NCBI RefSeq assembly: GCF_030247185.1 | Contig: NC_080571.1 | Location: 46,851,002-46,915,001 of the forward strand | Direction: 5' to 3' | DNA from: Malaya genurostris | Taxonomy: Eukaryota; Arthropoda; Insecta; Diptera; Culicidae | DNA length: 64,000 bases | Shown: positions 43,147 through 53,939 of the stretch, in pieces | How the letters are laid out: each line of letters starts with the position of its first letter | Numbering within the stretch: position 1 is the stretch's first letter | Made by a program: the position numbers and the translations under genes | Notes under the pieces: generated by a model | What the model was told of the DNA's origin: nothing | The model's database searches: none | Seen by the model: the letters and a program-made list of their open reading frames with translations, nothing else

Positions 43147-43838
43147 TACATTAAATTTTTTTTGTAAATTAATAATACCAAAATAAAAACTTATGTTTAG
43201 TAAAATTTCAGATATAAGAAATAAAAAATAAATTAAATTAAATCTACCTTGTAGCTGATGTCTCTGTTCCTTTATCGTGAAGAACGACGTGAAGCTCTTC
43301 CAACGATTTCCAATTGGCAGTCTTTTGCTGTTTCCAATTGGCAGTCTTCTGTCGTTTACTGCTATCTCAGTTGCTCTGCCGTCGTTGTGAACACCACTGC
43401 ACTTGCTGTACCTGACCCCAGGTACAGTGCTTTTGCTCTTGGTGGCGATCAAATGCGATGCTTGCAGTGTAGCACCTCGCGATATATGCCGTCTCTTTTG
43501 ATCCTACGCAGCGTACAAATTCTGGTACCTGGTAGATCAGCACTGGGTTGCTTTAGCACCTCTGTGCCTTTGCACCCCTTCGTCTTCGCACCTTTATGCG
43601 ATGGCACCTCTGTGACTCGTCACTTCTATGCTCTCGCACCTCTGTGTCTCTACACCTCTGTGCGTATGAACGGGATGGCCTTCGTTGCTAGCTTTCCAGT
43701 CGGGAAACGCCCCGAATATTGCGTTTGCTATGGGCAGTTTAACTACCTGAAGCTTAGAATTGTCTCGGTAGCAGCCGTTAACTCACGAGCCAGTACAATC
43801 GAAACACAACCTCTTCGCTTGAATGGTTTTTACTGAAT
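43147..43838 (-). promoter_or_regulatory. 5' UTR/internal promoter region of the I-clade LINE, with short repeats
   Basis: On the plus strand the word GCACCTCTGTG and close variants recur at irregular 14-40 bp spacing between about 43545 and 43670. A separate 24-bp unit (TTTCCAATTGGCAGTCTT) occurs twice in tandem near 43306-43355. LINEs of this type are driven by internal promoters in the 5' UTR. These repeats are candidates for regulatory or structural elements; that role is inference. Confidence 0.6.
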
Positions 43839-45448
43839 GATTAGAACATTTGATTTTTATAAAAATCCCTATTTATATAAATATGTGTGTAATGTGCACG
43901 CAGAACAAAACAAATTAATCTAAATGTTAGTTCCAGAAGTTTACCAACATTTCCGTATTATGTCCTACAATTTCTTGATTTAAAAAATACGGTTACGGTG
44001 ATAGAAATATACAGTATCAGGTTGTATAATAAATAAATAAATGCTTCAAAACAAAACAATTTAGTATAGGTATGAATAAACCGTAATTCGTCTCAACGAG
44101 AGCTATCAATTGAAGTAAAATTATTAAGTATAACTTGTTCTTTTGCTTACTATATTGCACTTATCATAACATTTATTAACATTTTTTCAGTGCTAAACAA
44201 ACTTTCTATTTGTCGAATTTTGGAATGGTTCGTCTGTTGAATGAAATTCAATTACTTTTTAGAAAATAAATATCGAAATTTCAAATTTTGACTAAAAGTT
44301 TAAACTATTCGCAAAACAGTTCACAGGAAGGGGCAGATCGCTTAGTATATGCACTTTTAATTCATAGACAATTTATAAAAATGACAATTTTCTTTTACAT
44401 TCTAACTTTCTCTGAGAGAAAAGATAATGTGCTGCTAATTTGAACTCAATGTCATAAACGCAATGAAAAAAAAATGTCGCAATCAAAGTAACTTGTGATA
44501 CACCGTTCATTTAATTTTAATTTTGTTCTATATATCAGAAGTGATCTGCCAAAGATCGCCCTCATAGGCTATAAGTTTTCTTTTTTTCAGCACTATTCAT
44601 AACATTCATGAGCAAAGTTAAAAACTACTTCATAACATTCGAAAGTGAAGACCATAGGTCTAAAAGAGCGTAATTCTACATTATTTAGAGGCGATATTTA
44701 CTTTCGTCAAAAAAAAAACACATTTAAATATGAAAATGTTCACACCTCTATGTGGGCATCATGCTCAATTATTTTTGACATTTCACTTCTGGGTGCACGC
44801 TAAACGCAAATTTAATAAGTTTCAAATGGAAGCTTTTATTGCACCATAACCTGCTATTGAATTTCTTCCGGATCTGACTTCTGGTTCCGGAGTAACGGGG
44901 TAGAATGTACAAAAAAATAAATGAAAATAAATGAAATTTTACCGCACTGCTCCGGATCAACGGAGTAAAATGTGAAAAAGAATGAAATAAAAGTACACTC
45001 GATTTTTCGAACACCGCTGAGCTGATTTTTGCAAACTTTGAATAACCAATTTGTGCTGGTCGTCAAGTGGCGAGATAACGAAATGCTTACAAGTTCCTAT
45101 CTAATGCTTCCATTTTCTTCATCGCTTGACTTCCTATTGCTGAAGTGTATTCAAACTTTCAAACGTGGCTTTAAAATAATGTTTATTTATTCAGAGATTT
45201 AACTTGTTTTCATAAAAACCGTCTGCAATATGAATAAATTAGCATTTTTTTATCTCATTAGACGTATAAAAAATGTATTATGAGAAAGAGTAACTGTTTT
45301 GGTATAAATAATCTGAATATTCTAATTATCAGTGTTTTATGAAATAGCGTCTGGAGGAAAACTATTAAGTTGAGCGCAATAGAATACTTTGTTTCAAGGG
45401 TATATTTGGCTGGTTCCGTAGAATATGACTGATGAGAAATAAAACATT

Positions 45449-45609
45449 GGGGGGACGGGTATAGCATGATGGGATAGTCGATGCCTTTCACGCAGCCCGC
45501 CTGGGTTCGATTCCCAACCCGTACATAGGGTCAGAAAGATTTTCTAATCCGAAGAGGCGAATGACCTAAGATGTTAAAGCCTCTATAATTGAAACAAAAA
45601 AAAAAAAAA
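45449..45609 (+). repeat. tRNA-derived SINE, uninterrupted copy
   Basis: It begins GGGGACGGGTATAGCATGATGG, carries GGTTCGATTCCCAACCC (B box) and ends in CTCTATAATTGAAAC plus an A run. AAAACATT flanks both ends (about 45441-45448 and after the A run). It is the intact reference for the split copy at 1626-2020. Confidence 0.85.
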
Positions 45610-46849
45610 CATTTGAAGCAAACATTTGAGTATTGATAAAATTGGAGAATGTGAATTTTTTTCATTCAAAACTGAAGAACAAAAACCTAAAACATCGTAA
45701 GTCTTTCTCTAATGTTTACATCCAAAGTGTTTTTGTAACATTTGAATCCATTTGATGCAAACATTGCATTGAGACGGGGCTGGGCAAAAGTTATTTGAAT
45801 GTATAAAAAACACATAGAAACTTTTCTTTTTCTGTAAACCGCTCCCGGACAGTGGGGCTTGGGGTAGATTAAACACCAGACATAATGAAAGTCATTTTCA
45901 ATGAGTCAAAATAGACTAACATTACGAGAAATAATTGTCACTCTCAGCTCTGCTTGCAAATTATGAGAACGAGATCCATGACCAGCCAACGACAAAAACG
46001 GAGCAGTATTTTCAAAATTGTTTTCTTTCTTTAATGTACCCTTTCAGTTATTTTCGGTATTCAGAGAAAATCATATAGAACCGATAATGACAGAAAAAGA
46101 TTCACAATTATTTTTACTAGTTGGTGCTCGAATCTATAGTAGTTAAGTTTTGGTTTCCAAGGAGGTTCCGAAGTGTAATCACTTCGATTTGTCATATTTT
46201 AGACACTCTATGTTAGACAGTCAAACGTCAAAGATTTTCATGATATCGATGAAAGAATGAGAATTGAAATTCGACTGGTTCTCCCTGAAGACGTTATTTT
46301 GGTTTCGTCTTCTCGTAGAGGAAGGAGTAAGGTCTTAAGGTCTCATAGCCTGAAATTTTATGCGGATTCGACTTCCGGTTTCCGGAGTAACGTTCTTGAT
46401 GTTCTCAGAAACCGTTGGAACATTTCTCGCATGTTAATATTAAAATAAAGGCCGGCAATCGAATACTATGCAGATCCGATTTGCGGTTCCGGATCGACGG
46501 GGTAAAATGTGCAAAAGTGCACTCGATTTTTTCGAACATCCCTGAACCGATTTTTTTTCTTTCGAGCACCGCTGAAGAGGTTTGATAATAATATTATCTG
46601 AAAAATACTGGTGTTTTGGATTGGAAATTATTCACATTTGAACTGAATTATGGAGGATTTCTCTTGTCAATTCCGCTCAAAAGTGAAACATCAGAGCAAT
46701 TTACTACATCAGTGTGAATGATAATGCAGGTGTTGGAATTATTTCGTAGCTTCTTTTTACGAAGTTTCTTGATTTAAAATGGGAATAGCATAACAGTGTT
46801 GTTGATAAAAGTGGACGATGGACAATATCGCATCGGATAGTACGCTGAA

Positions 46850-47150
46850 GAAACGTGCTCTGACCAGCCATGCGCCATGGATCGGAACAAATATTAATCG
46901 GATTGAGCAAAGTCCGGCGGGTGAGATAGAAATTTCCAAACATGGGGTCTTACATTGTCATGAAGAAAAATTATTTCGTTAGTAGGTTTTCGTTGAAAAA
47001 GTAGTTTTCGAAGTGCTGCTCTGACAAGCCATGCGCCATGGATTGGAACAAATATTAATCGGATGGAGCAATGCTCAGTGAATATGGCGGGTGGGATAGA
47101 ACTTTCCAAACATGGGGTCTTACATTGTCATGAATAAAAAATTATTTTGT
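46850..47150 (-). pseudogene. Two tandem fragments of a mariner transposase
   Basis: On the minus strand each unit (about 170 bp apart) encodes LHDNVRPHVWKFLSHPP followed by a gap and RSMAHG, which are the mariner blocks around the second catalytic Asp and the end of the DDD domain. Between them, AGCCATGCGCCATGGAT and AAACATGGGGTCTTACATTG recur. This is a tandem duplication of an already deleted fragment. Confidence 0.7.
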
Positions 47151-48336
47151 CGCGGCGATTTTTATTTTGCGGCCCCCTATATGCATTAATAGTCGTCTTT
47201 ATGCACCACAAGTGACGGTGTCAACCGGTTGGAGTAGCTCATACTAAATAACACCCAGTTGATTTTTGAAAGGCGCAAACCACTTTCTGCACGTTAGATC
47301 TGCGGGAGCATATTTACTGTATACTTCCACTAAAATACGATGACGTTTTGTGGCACTTCATGTGCAAAATTGACTGAGGTGCAAGTGTTAACTTCTTTAA
47401 ATTTACAATTTCTACCTCTATCTAAAGTGATCCACATCAAAACAATGACGATTTTTAGCAACAAAGTGAGAGTTCACTATTCTGGGTTGAGTTCTGCATA
47501 AAGAATTGCCTTTATTATGCGTTTTAACTACTAACGTAGCGACCACTTGATGAGTGACCACTTCATCTTTTCGGGTCCTCATTCTTCATTTGAAACGTAG
47601 AACTACGTTAGAGACTTATGATCCATTAGATAGTAACCTAGCTTCATTTCTGATAACAGTGAACTTTCCTCTCGAACAAAATCGGCCAATTGTGGTCTAA
47701 TCATGTCGGACGAATTCCAAAAAAGAAACCAATTTGACATAAGATGGTTAGCTGGAAACCACATAACGACCAACTATCTATTTCAAGCGCTTTGACTGTT
47801 CGTCAAATGCAATCATTTTTTTCTGTCGTTGTATCTGAGTTGGAATTTACCATAACACCATAGCGATTATTCATTATCCAAATTTCGGACAGTTTTTCCC
47901 ATCTAAGTTGGGTCATGGGAATGCTGAAAAAAAATAATAATAAAAGCTAGACCGTGCCATTCACTTTCTTTTTATGATACAAAAGTACTCCACCCTTCAC
48001 GTGCTAGCAATCGGACCGGTTTGTTCCATTTCATTTATAACCGGTGAATTGTTGTAGTCTGCACTCGATAGACCAGTTTGTCTACCGAGCTTGTTACATA
48101 GTGCCAAATGGAAGGCCAACATATTTGCAAAATTGTATGTACGTATTTTATCGTTGCCGTGCATATCCAACAAACAATTAACCCTATTCTTTTCACTATA
48201 CGGTAGCATCGAAAATTGTATGAATGATTTTTTTTTGAAACACTAAATTTGGCAGTGACATTTTGACCATTTCGTTCTGACACGTACTAAACCGGAAAGT
48301 ACGAGCCTAATTCAACTGGCATTCAAACAACAGCGT

Positions 48337-48816
48337 ACATTGCCGTTTCAACCTTCCGAGTGAACGGACGTGCTTTGTGTTTACTGCGAAAGCGTTGAAA
48401 ACCAGTGCCGTGTGTGATAAAGTGACCGGACGATCAAAACTAGATCGCTATTGTGTAATAGACAATAGTGCTTTTTCCTGTGAGAGGTTTTATGCACATT
48501 ATATACTGAAGCAGTGTATTGTTGTGAGCGGACGATCGAAACAGTACCGTTAGCCGGTGATTGTTCGATCGATCAAAACAGGCCCAGCGGTGTACGTGAT
48601 ATCACTGTGCGGATTAAAAAAGAGTGTGCTTTTTCCTCTCGGAGGTTTTTTGCACACCATCGCAGCGGCGATACGCCGATCGACGAGGGCTAGGCCTTGG
48701 TGGCCCCCGTTGGATTTAAGTTAAGTATCATTATTTAGTGTTTTTTTTCCTTCCTGCATTCGACTGTTCTATTTCTCCCCGATTCATTTCTTTCTGTGCG
48801 GAGGTAGCTCCGCAAC
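48337..48816 (+). promoter_or_regulatory. 5' UTR of the second I-clade LINE
   Basis: It contains a repeated module: GTGCTTTTTCCTGTGAGAGG followed by TTTTATGCAC, and later GTGCTTTTTCCTCTCGGAGG followed by TTTTTTGCAC. Each can form a GTGC...GCAC stem. CGGACGATC also recurs. An internal promoter is expected here from the family; the role of the repeats is inference. Confidence 0.55.
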
Positions 48817-50163
48817 ATGGCTAGTCTAAATTCTGACCCCCCCGTTCCCGATGATCAAATGGAGACTTCCCTTGACTATAAAAAGTCTCGCATAAAGAGC
48901 TATCCGGATGGGCTCGCACTACCGGCCGGTCCTTATGCGGTCTATTTCCGGACCAAATCGAAAGAAAAAAAATTAAATATTTTAAAAATATCGCGGGACC
49001 TGTCCTCGCGATACAATACTATAAAAAGTTTTGATAAGATACGTCCAGACAAGCTCAGGGTCCTGTTTACCAGTTCAAAACAGGCTAATGAGCTCGTTCA
49101 AAATGATCCTTTTACGCGGGAGTACCGCGTCTACGTGCCAGCTCGCGAAGTAGAAATCGACGGTGTGGTCACCGATTCGAGTTTGACTTGCGAGGACGTT
49201 CTTAAGTACGGGGCGGGTTGTTTTAAAGACCCCTCACTTAAGAATGTCAAGATACTGGATTGCAAGCGATTGCATTCAGTATCGATCGCCGGGGATGGAA
49301 CAAAGTCCTATCCCCAATCAGACTCTTATCGTGTGACCTTCGCCGGTTCTGCTTTGCCCAACTACATCCTCTTGGACCGGGTTCGTTTGCCTGTTCGCCT
49401 ATTCGTACCCCGAGTAATGAACTGTACTAATTGAAAACAACTGGGGCATACAGCTACCCATTGCAGCAATAAGCCACGTTGTGCTAACTGTGGGAAAGCT
49501 CATGCGGACGGCTCTTGCGGTAAGGATGCTGAAAAGTGTCTCTACTGTAAGGAGGGTCCGCATGACCTCTCTGATTGTCCCGCTTACAAACTGCGAGGTG
49601 ATCGAATGAAGCGTTCCCTAAAGGAGCACTCCAAGCGTTCTTTCGCAGAGATGCTTAAAAGTGCCACCCCTCCTAAACAGACAACGAACCCATATGCCTG
49701 CTTGTCAACTGACGAGAGCGATTCTGACGACCCTTTGGAAGGTCCATCTTCGGCGGTCCCTCATAGCTGTAGGAAAAGAATAAATAAATCCTATCATAAG
49801 CTCCCTAGTAAGGGTTCGAAGGTGTCTTCCGAAGGGCTTCGAAAAGTTACAGCTAACGGGAATCGGGACACAACACCGAAGCAAAAAGCTCCTGGTCTCG
49901 GAAAACTCAATTCCGAGATGGAATTCCCACGACTTCCCGGGACTACAAAATCCCCAAGCGTCCCAGAAAATCTACCAGAGAACCAACTAGGTGCTGGACT
50001 TATCAAGTTCTCTGATGTTGTGGACTGGATTTTTACAACTTTCAATATTTCAGACCCTCTTAGAAGCATTTTAATTGCTTTCATGCCAACAGTAAAAACA
50101 TATTTGAAGCAGTTGACTGCAAATTGGCCCCTTCTCTCAGCGATTGTATCCTTCGATGGCTAA
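48817..50163 (+). pseudogene. I-clade LINE ORF1 with one premature TGA
   Basis: It starts MASLNSDPPVPDDQ and reads through AREVEIDGVVTDSSLT and RVTFAGSALPNYI to VMNCTN, where TGA at 49432-49434 replaces the second Cys codon of the first zinc knuckle (partner element: CTNCKKFGH). The frame then continues KQLGHTATHC, CANCGKAHADGSC and CLYCKEGPHDLSDC, and ends SAIVSFDG. The rest is intact, so one point change inactivates it. Confidence 0.92.
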
Positions 50164-51779
50164 ATCATCCACCGAGGTCACGGATCTAATCACTGTTTTA
50201 CAGTGGAATTGCAGAAGTATCATCCCAAAAATAGATTCTTTTAAATTTCTAGTAAATAATCTTAAATGTGACGCATTTGCATTGTGCGAAACTTGGCTAA
50301 CTTCTGAAATATCCTTAAACTTCCACGATTTTAACATTATTCGCCTGGATCGAGATGATCCCTATGGAGGAGTACTTTTAGGGATCAAAAAGTGCTATTC
50401 TTTTTATCGAATTAACCTCCCCTCGATACCAGGTATTGAAGTTGTCGCATGTCATGTTACAATCAAAGGTAAGGACCTTTGTATTGCTTCCATCTACATT
50501 CCCCCTAGAGCCTTGGTTGGGCATCGGCGGCTCAGTAATATCATAGAGCTCCTTCCCGCACCGACGTTGGTTTTAGGAGACTTTAACTCACACGGTACGG
50601 GATGGGGCTGTCTTCACGACGATAACAGATCAGCTATGATCCATGATATTTGCGACAACTTCAATATGACAATCTTGAATACGGGAGAAATGACACGGAT
50701 TCCTGCACCACCAGCAAGACCAAGTGCGCTGGATTTATCCCTTTGCTCGACATCGCTACGGTTGGATTGCACGTGGGAGGTAATTCCTGATCCCCACGGT
50801 AGTGATCATCTACCGATCGTAATATCAATCACCAGCGGCTTAAAACCATCGAAGACAATCAATGTTTCGTATGACCTCACACGAAATATTGATTGGAATA
50901 GCTATGCGACCTCGATATCTGAGAAACTTGAAAGAACTCAACAACTTCCTCCGGAGGAAGAGTACACGTTTTTGGCTGGCTTGATTCTCGATACTGCGAT
51001 TCAAGCTCAGACGAAACGTGTACCCGGCGCAAAAACTAACATCCGTCCTCCCAACCCGTGGTGGGACAAAGAGTGCACAAATTTAAACGCGGAGAGAGCC
51101 TCCGCGTATAAAAAATTCAGAAAAAATGGAACACCTGATAATTACCGGAATTACGCGGCGTTAGACGTTAAAACTAAGAACTTGATTAGAGCCAAGAAAC
51201 GCGGTTACTGGCGTCGGTTTATAGACGGCTTAACGAAAGAAACATCTATGAGCACTCTTTGGAACATAGCCCGAAGAATGCGCAATCATAACACCACGAA
51301 TGAAAGCGAGGAATACTCCAACCGCTGGATATTCGATTTCGCTAAAAAAGTATGCCCAGACTCTGTTCCGGAACAGAAGATCACCCGCGCCGCGACACCA
51401 AATACAAACGAATCACCGTTTTCGATGGTAGAGCTTTCACTTGCACTTTTGTCATGTAACAATAAAGCCCCGGGATTAGACAGAATAAAATTCAACTTGT
51501 TGAAAAATCTGCCTGACCCCGCCAAAAGGCGCTTGCTGAATTTATTCAACAAGTTCCTCACGGGTAATATTGTCCCACACGACTGGAGACAAGTCAGAGT
51601 TATCGCCATTCAAAAACCAGGGAAACCAGCCTCCGATCACAATTCGTATCGGCCGATTGCTATGCTTTCCTGTATCCGGAAATTGTTCGAAAAAATGATT
51701 CTGTTTCGTCTAGATAATTGGGTCGAAACTAATGGTTTACTTTCAGATACACAATTTGGTTTCCGCAGGGGCAAAGGAA
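50156..51779 (+). pseudogene. I-clade LINE ORF2, 5' part (endonuclease and RT start)
   Basis: It starts at the ATG overlapping the ORF1 stop (ATGGCTAA). Endonuclease motifs LQWNCRSI, CETWL, LGDFNSHG and GSDHLPI are all present. RT begins with NKAPGLDRIKFNLLKNL, PGKPASDHNSYRPIAML and TQFGFRRGKG, where the foreign LINE enters. The reading frame is clean up to the break. Confidence 0.92.
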
Positions 51780-53939
51780 TAATCCGCGGTATAATCTGGA
51801 CCGACTGAGGGACACCGAGGTCGCGACTGCCTACGCGCGGCATCTCGAAGCAGCGTTACTAGCGGAGGAGGAGTTCAATGATGCTCCCCTGGAGGACTGC
51901 TGGACCAGAACTAAAGCAGCCATCAGCAATGCTGCGGAGAGCGTCCTGGGATACGTGCCAAGGAGTCGACGGAACGAATGGTTCGACGGCGAATGCCAGG
52001 AGATATTGGACGAGAAGAATGCAGCACGCGCAGCGATGTTGCGTCAAGCCACCCGTCAGAACGTGGAATCGTATCGACAGAGACGAAAGCAGCAAACTCG
52101 CCTTTTCCGGGACAAAAAGCGCCACCTGGAAGAGTCGGAGAGAGAGGAGATGGAGATGCTGTATCGTTCTCAGGATACACGGGCGTTCTACAGGAAGCTG
52201 AATGACTCTCGCAACGGCTTCATGCCGCGAGCCGAAATGTGTAGAGACAAGGAAGGTGGCATCCTGACGGACGAACGTGAGGTGATCGAAAGGTGGAGGC
52301 AGCACTACGATGAACATCTGAATAGTGCACAGGCGAACAATCAGGCGTTGGAGGAGGAAGATTATGTCAGTGTTACAGCTGACGGAGATGTACCAGTGCC
52401 CACTATGAACGAGGTCAAGGAGGCTATCCAACAGCTCAAGAACAACAAAGCAGCTGGTAAGGATGGTCTAGGAGCAGAACTCTTCAAAAGGGGACCGGAG
52501 AAACTGACGGAATGCATGCACCGAATAATCGAAGAGATCTGGGACAGAGAACAGCTACCGGAGGAGTGGAAGGAAGGGGTCATCACCCCGATATACAAGA
52601 AAGGTGACAAATTGGACTGTGCAAACTACAGGGCAATCACAGTGTCAAATGCCGCCTACAAAGTGTTATCCCAGATCCTGTTCCGGCGCCTATCACCACT
52701 GGTAAATGGATTTGTCGGGAGTTATCAGGCCGGGTTCATCAACGGCAGATCAACAAACGACCAAATCTTCACTATACGGCAAATCCTCCAAAAATGCCGT
52801 GAGTACCGGGTCCCGACGCATCATCTGTTCATCGACTTCAAAGCCGCATACGACACGGTAGACCGTGTAGAGATATGGAAAATTATGGACGAGAACGGCT
52901 TCCCTGGGAAGCTGACAAGACTGATTAAGGCTACGATGGATGGTGTACAGTGTTGTGTCAAGATTGCGGGCGGTTTCTCGGAACCGTTCGAATCACGTAT
53001 GGGATTAAGACAAGGTGATGGGTTGTCCTGCCTGCTGTTCAACATCGCACTTGAAGGAGTTATGCGAAGAGCGCGGTTCAACATGCGGGGCACGATTTTC
53101 ACGAAGTCCGGACAATTCGTGTGCTTCGCTGATGACGTGGATATAATCGGTAGAAACAAGGAGACGGTAGCAGATCTGTATACCCGACTAAAGCGCGAAG
53201 CGGCACGAGTAGGACTGAGGATAAATGTGTCTAAGACAAAGTACATGCTGGCTGGCGGAACTGAACGCGATAGGCAACGTCTGGGCAGCAGTATTACGAT
53301 CGACGGCGACGAGTTCGAGGTGGTTGACGAGTTCATCTATCTTGGCTCACTGGTGACTGCGGACAACGACACCAGCCGGGAGATCAGGAGGCGCATTATA
53401 TCCGGAAGTCGTGCCTACTATGGACTCCACAAAACATTGAGATCCAGGAAACTTCACCCCCGCACGAAGTGCACCATGTACAAATCACTGATAAGACCGG
53501 TGGTTCTCTACGGGCACGAAACGTGGACAATGCTCGAGGGGGACCTGCAAGCACTCGAAGTCTTCGAAAGGAGGGTGCTGAGAACGATCTTCGGTGGTGT
53601 GCAGGAGAATGGAGTGTGGAGGAGAAGAATGAACCACGAACTAGCGCAACTCTACGGTGAGCCAAGTATCCGGAAAGTAGCCCAGGCTGGAAGGGTACGG
53701 TGGGCGGGGCACGTCGTGAGAATGCCGGACAACAGCCCCACCAAGTTGGTGTTCACCTCTAATCCGGCAGGTACGAGACAAAGAGGAGCGCAGCGTTCAC
53801 GGTGGCTGGACCAAGTGGAGCGAAACCTGGATAGTATCGGGCGCCGACGTGGTTGGAGGCAAGCAGCCATGGATCGTGTTACATGGAGAAGAATTGTTGA
53901 TCAGATAAAATCTTGAAGGATGTAATATCAGAAATATAT
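51780..53939 (+). mobile_element. 5'-truncated LINE nested in ORF2 of the I-clade element
   Basis: The 2160-bp insert is flanked by AGGGGCAAAGGAA at 51767-51779 and 53940-53952, so the target site is duplicated. It starts inside the linker after the endonuclease and ends 23 nt after its stop codon with no poly-A tail. It is GC-richer than its host element. Two decayed relatives lie at 25421-26135 and 30360-30650. Confidence 0.93.
51781..53916 (+). CDS. Reverse transcriptase of the nested LINE (N-terminally truncated)
   Basis: The frame is open from the insert boundary (NPRYNLDRLRDTEV) to the TGA at 53914, about 711 codons; the first internal Met gives 653 aa. RT blocks are LKNNKAAGKDGLGAELFK, WKEGVITPIYKKGDKLDC, YQAGFINGRSTNDQI, HLFIDFKAAYDTVDR, MGLRQGDGLSCLLFNIAL and FVCFADDVDII (catalytic box FADD). 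The C-terminal part has IRPVVLYGHETWTM, FERRVLRTIFGG and RVRWAGHVVRM. There is no RNase H. This architecture is common in insect LINEs; I do not assign a clade. The endonuclease was lost by 5' truncation, so it cannot retrotranspose alone. Confidence 0.9.
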   Translation, partial: NPRYNLDRLRDTEVATAYARHLEAALLAEEEFNDAPLEDCWTRTKAAISNAAESVLGYVPRSRRNEWFDGECQEILDEKNAARAAMLRQATRQNVESYRQRRKQQTRLFRDKKRHLEESEREEMEMLYRSQDTRAFYRKLNDSRNGFMPRAEMCRDKEGGILTDEREVIERWRQHYDEHLNSAQANNQALEEEDYVSVTADGDVPVPTMNEVKEAIQQLKNNKAAGKDGLGAELFKRGPEKLTECMHRIIEEIWDREQLPEEWKEGVITPIYKKGDKLDCANYRAITVSNAAYKVLSQILFRRLSPLVNGFVGSYQAGFINGRSTNDQIFTIRQILQKCREYRVPTHHLFIDFKAAYDTVDRVEIWKIMDENGFPGKLTRLIKATMDGVQCCVKIAGGFSEPFESRMGLRQGDGLSCLLFNIALEGVMRRARFNMRGTIFTKSGQFVCFADDVDIIGRNKETVADLYTRLKREAARVGLRINVSKTKYMLAGGTERDRQRLGSSITIDGDEFEVVDEFIYLGSLVTADNDTSREIRRRIISGSRAYYGLHKTLRSRKLHPRTKCTMYKSLIRPVVLYGHETWTMLEGDLQALEVFERRVLRTIFGGVQENGVWRRRMNHELAQLYGEPSIRKVAQAGRVRWAGHVVRMPDNSPTKLVFTSNPAGTRQRGAQRSRWLDQVERNLDSIGRRRGWRQAAMDRVTWRRIVDQIKS

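Larger units (their letters stand above)
37820..43838 (-). mobile_element. Full-length I-clade non-LTR retrotransposon, both ORFs open
   Basis: The 6.0-kb element lies between two perfect 13-bp copies of GATTAGAACATTT (37807-37819 and 43839-43851). It has a 5' UTR (43838-43147), a gag-like ORF1, an EN-RT-RNase H ORF2, and a short 3' UTR ending in an A run at 37820. No stop or frameshift interrupts either ORF. Intact TSDs and open frames point to a young insertion that may be competent. Confidence 0.93.
43852..48325. other. Intergenic/intron DNA with scattered repeat fragments
   Basis: No host gene is supported. Fragments of one interspersed repeat (GACTTCYGGTTYCCGGAGTAACG followed by GGGGTAAAATGTRCAAAA and GTRCACTCGATTTTTTCGAAC) occur at 44845-45030 and 46370-46570. 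A SINE (45449-45609) and mariner pieces (46850-47150) are listed separately. The part from 47200 to 48300 shows nothing I can name. Confidence 0.45.

Noticed and set aside
43147..43452. N-terminal extension of LINE ORF1
   Set aside because: The frame is open, but the start at 43146 (MDDLMEDHPN) matches the position of the start in the related element; the extension is compositionally UTR-like.
43258..43836. 192-codon plus-strand frame with Cys/Thr-rich repeats
   Set aside because: It lies antisense in the 5' UTR of the I-clade LINE; the repeats explain the open frame.
49432..49434. Selenocysteine recoding of TGA
   Set aside because: The same element has a frameshift and a large insertion, so point decay is simpler; no SECIS was recognised.
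52821..53336. 171-codon minus-strand frame
   Set aside because: Antisense shadow of the nested LINE reverse transcriptase.
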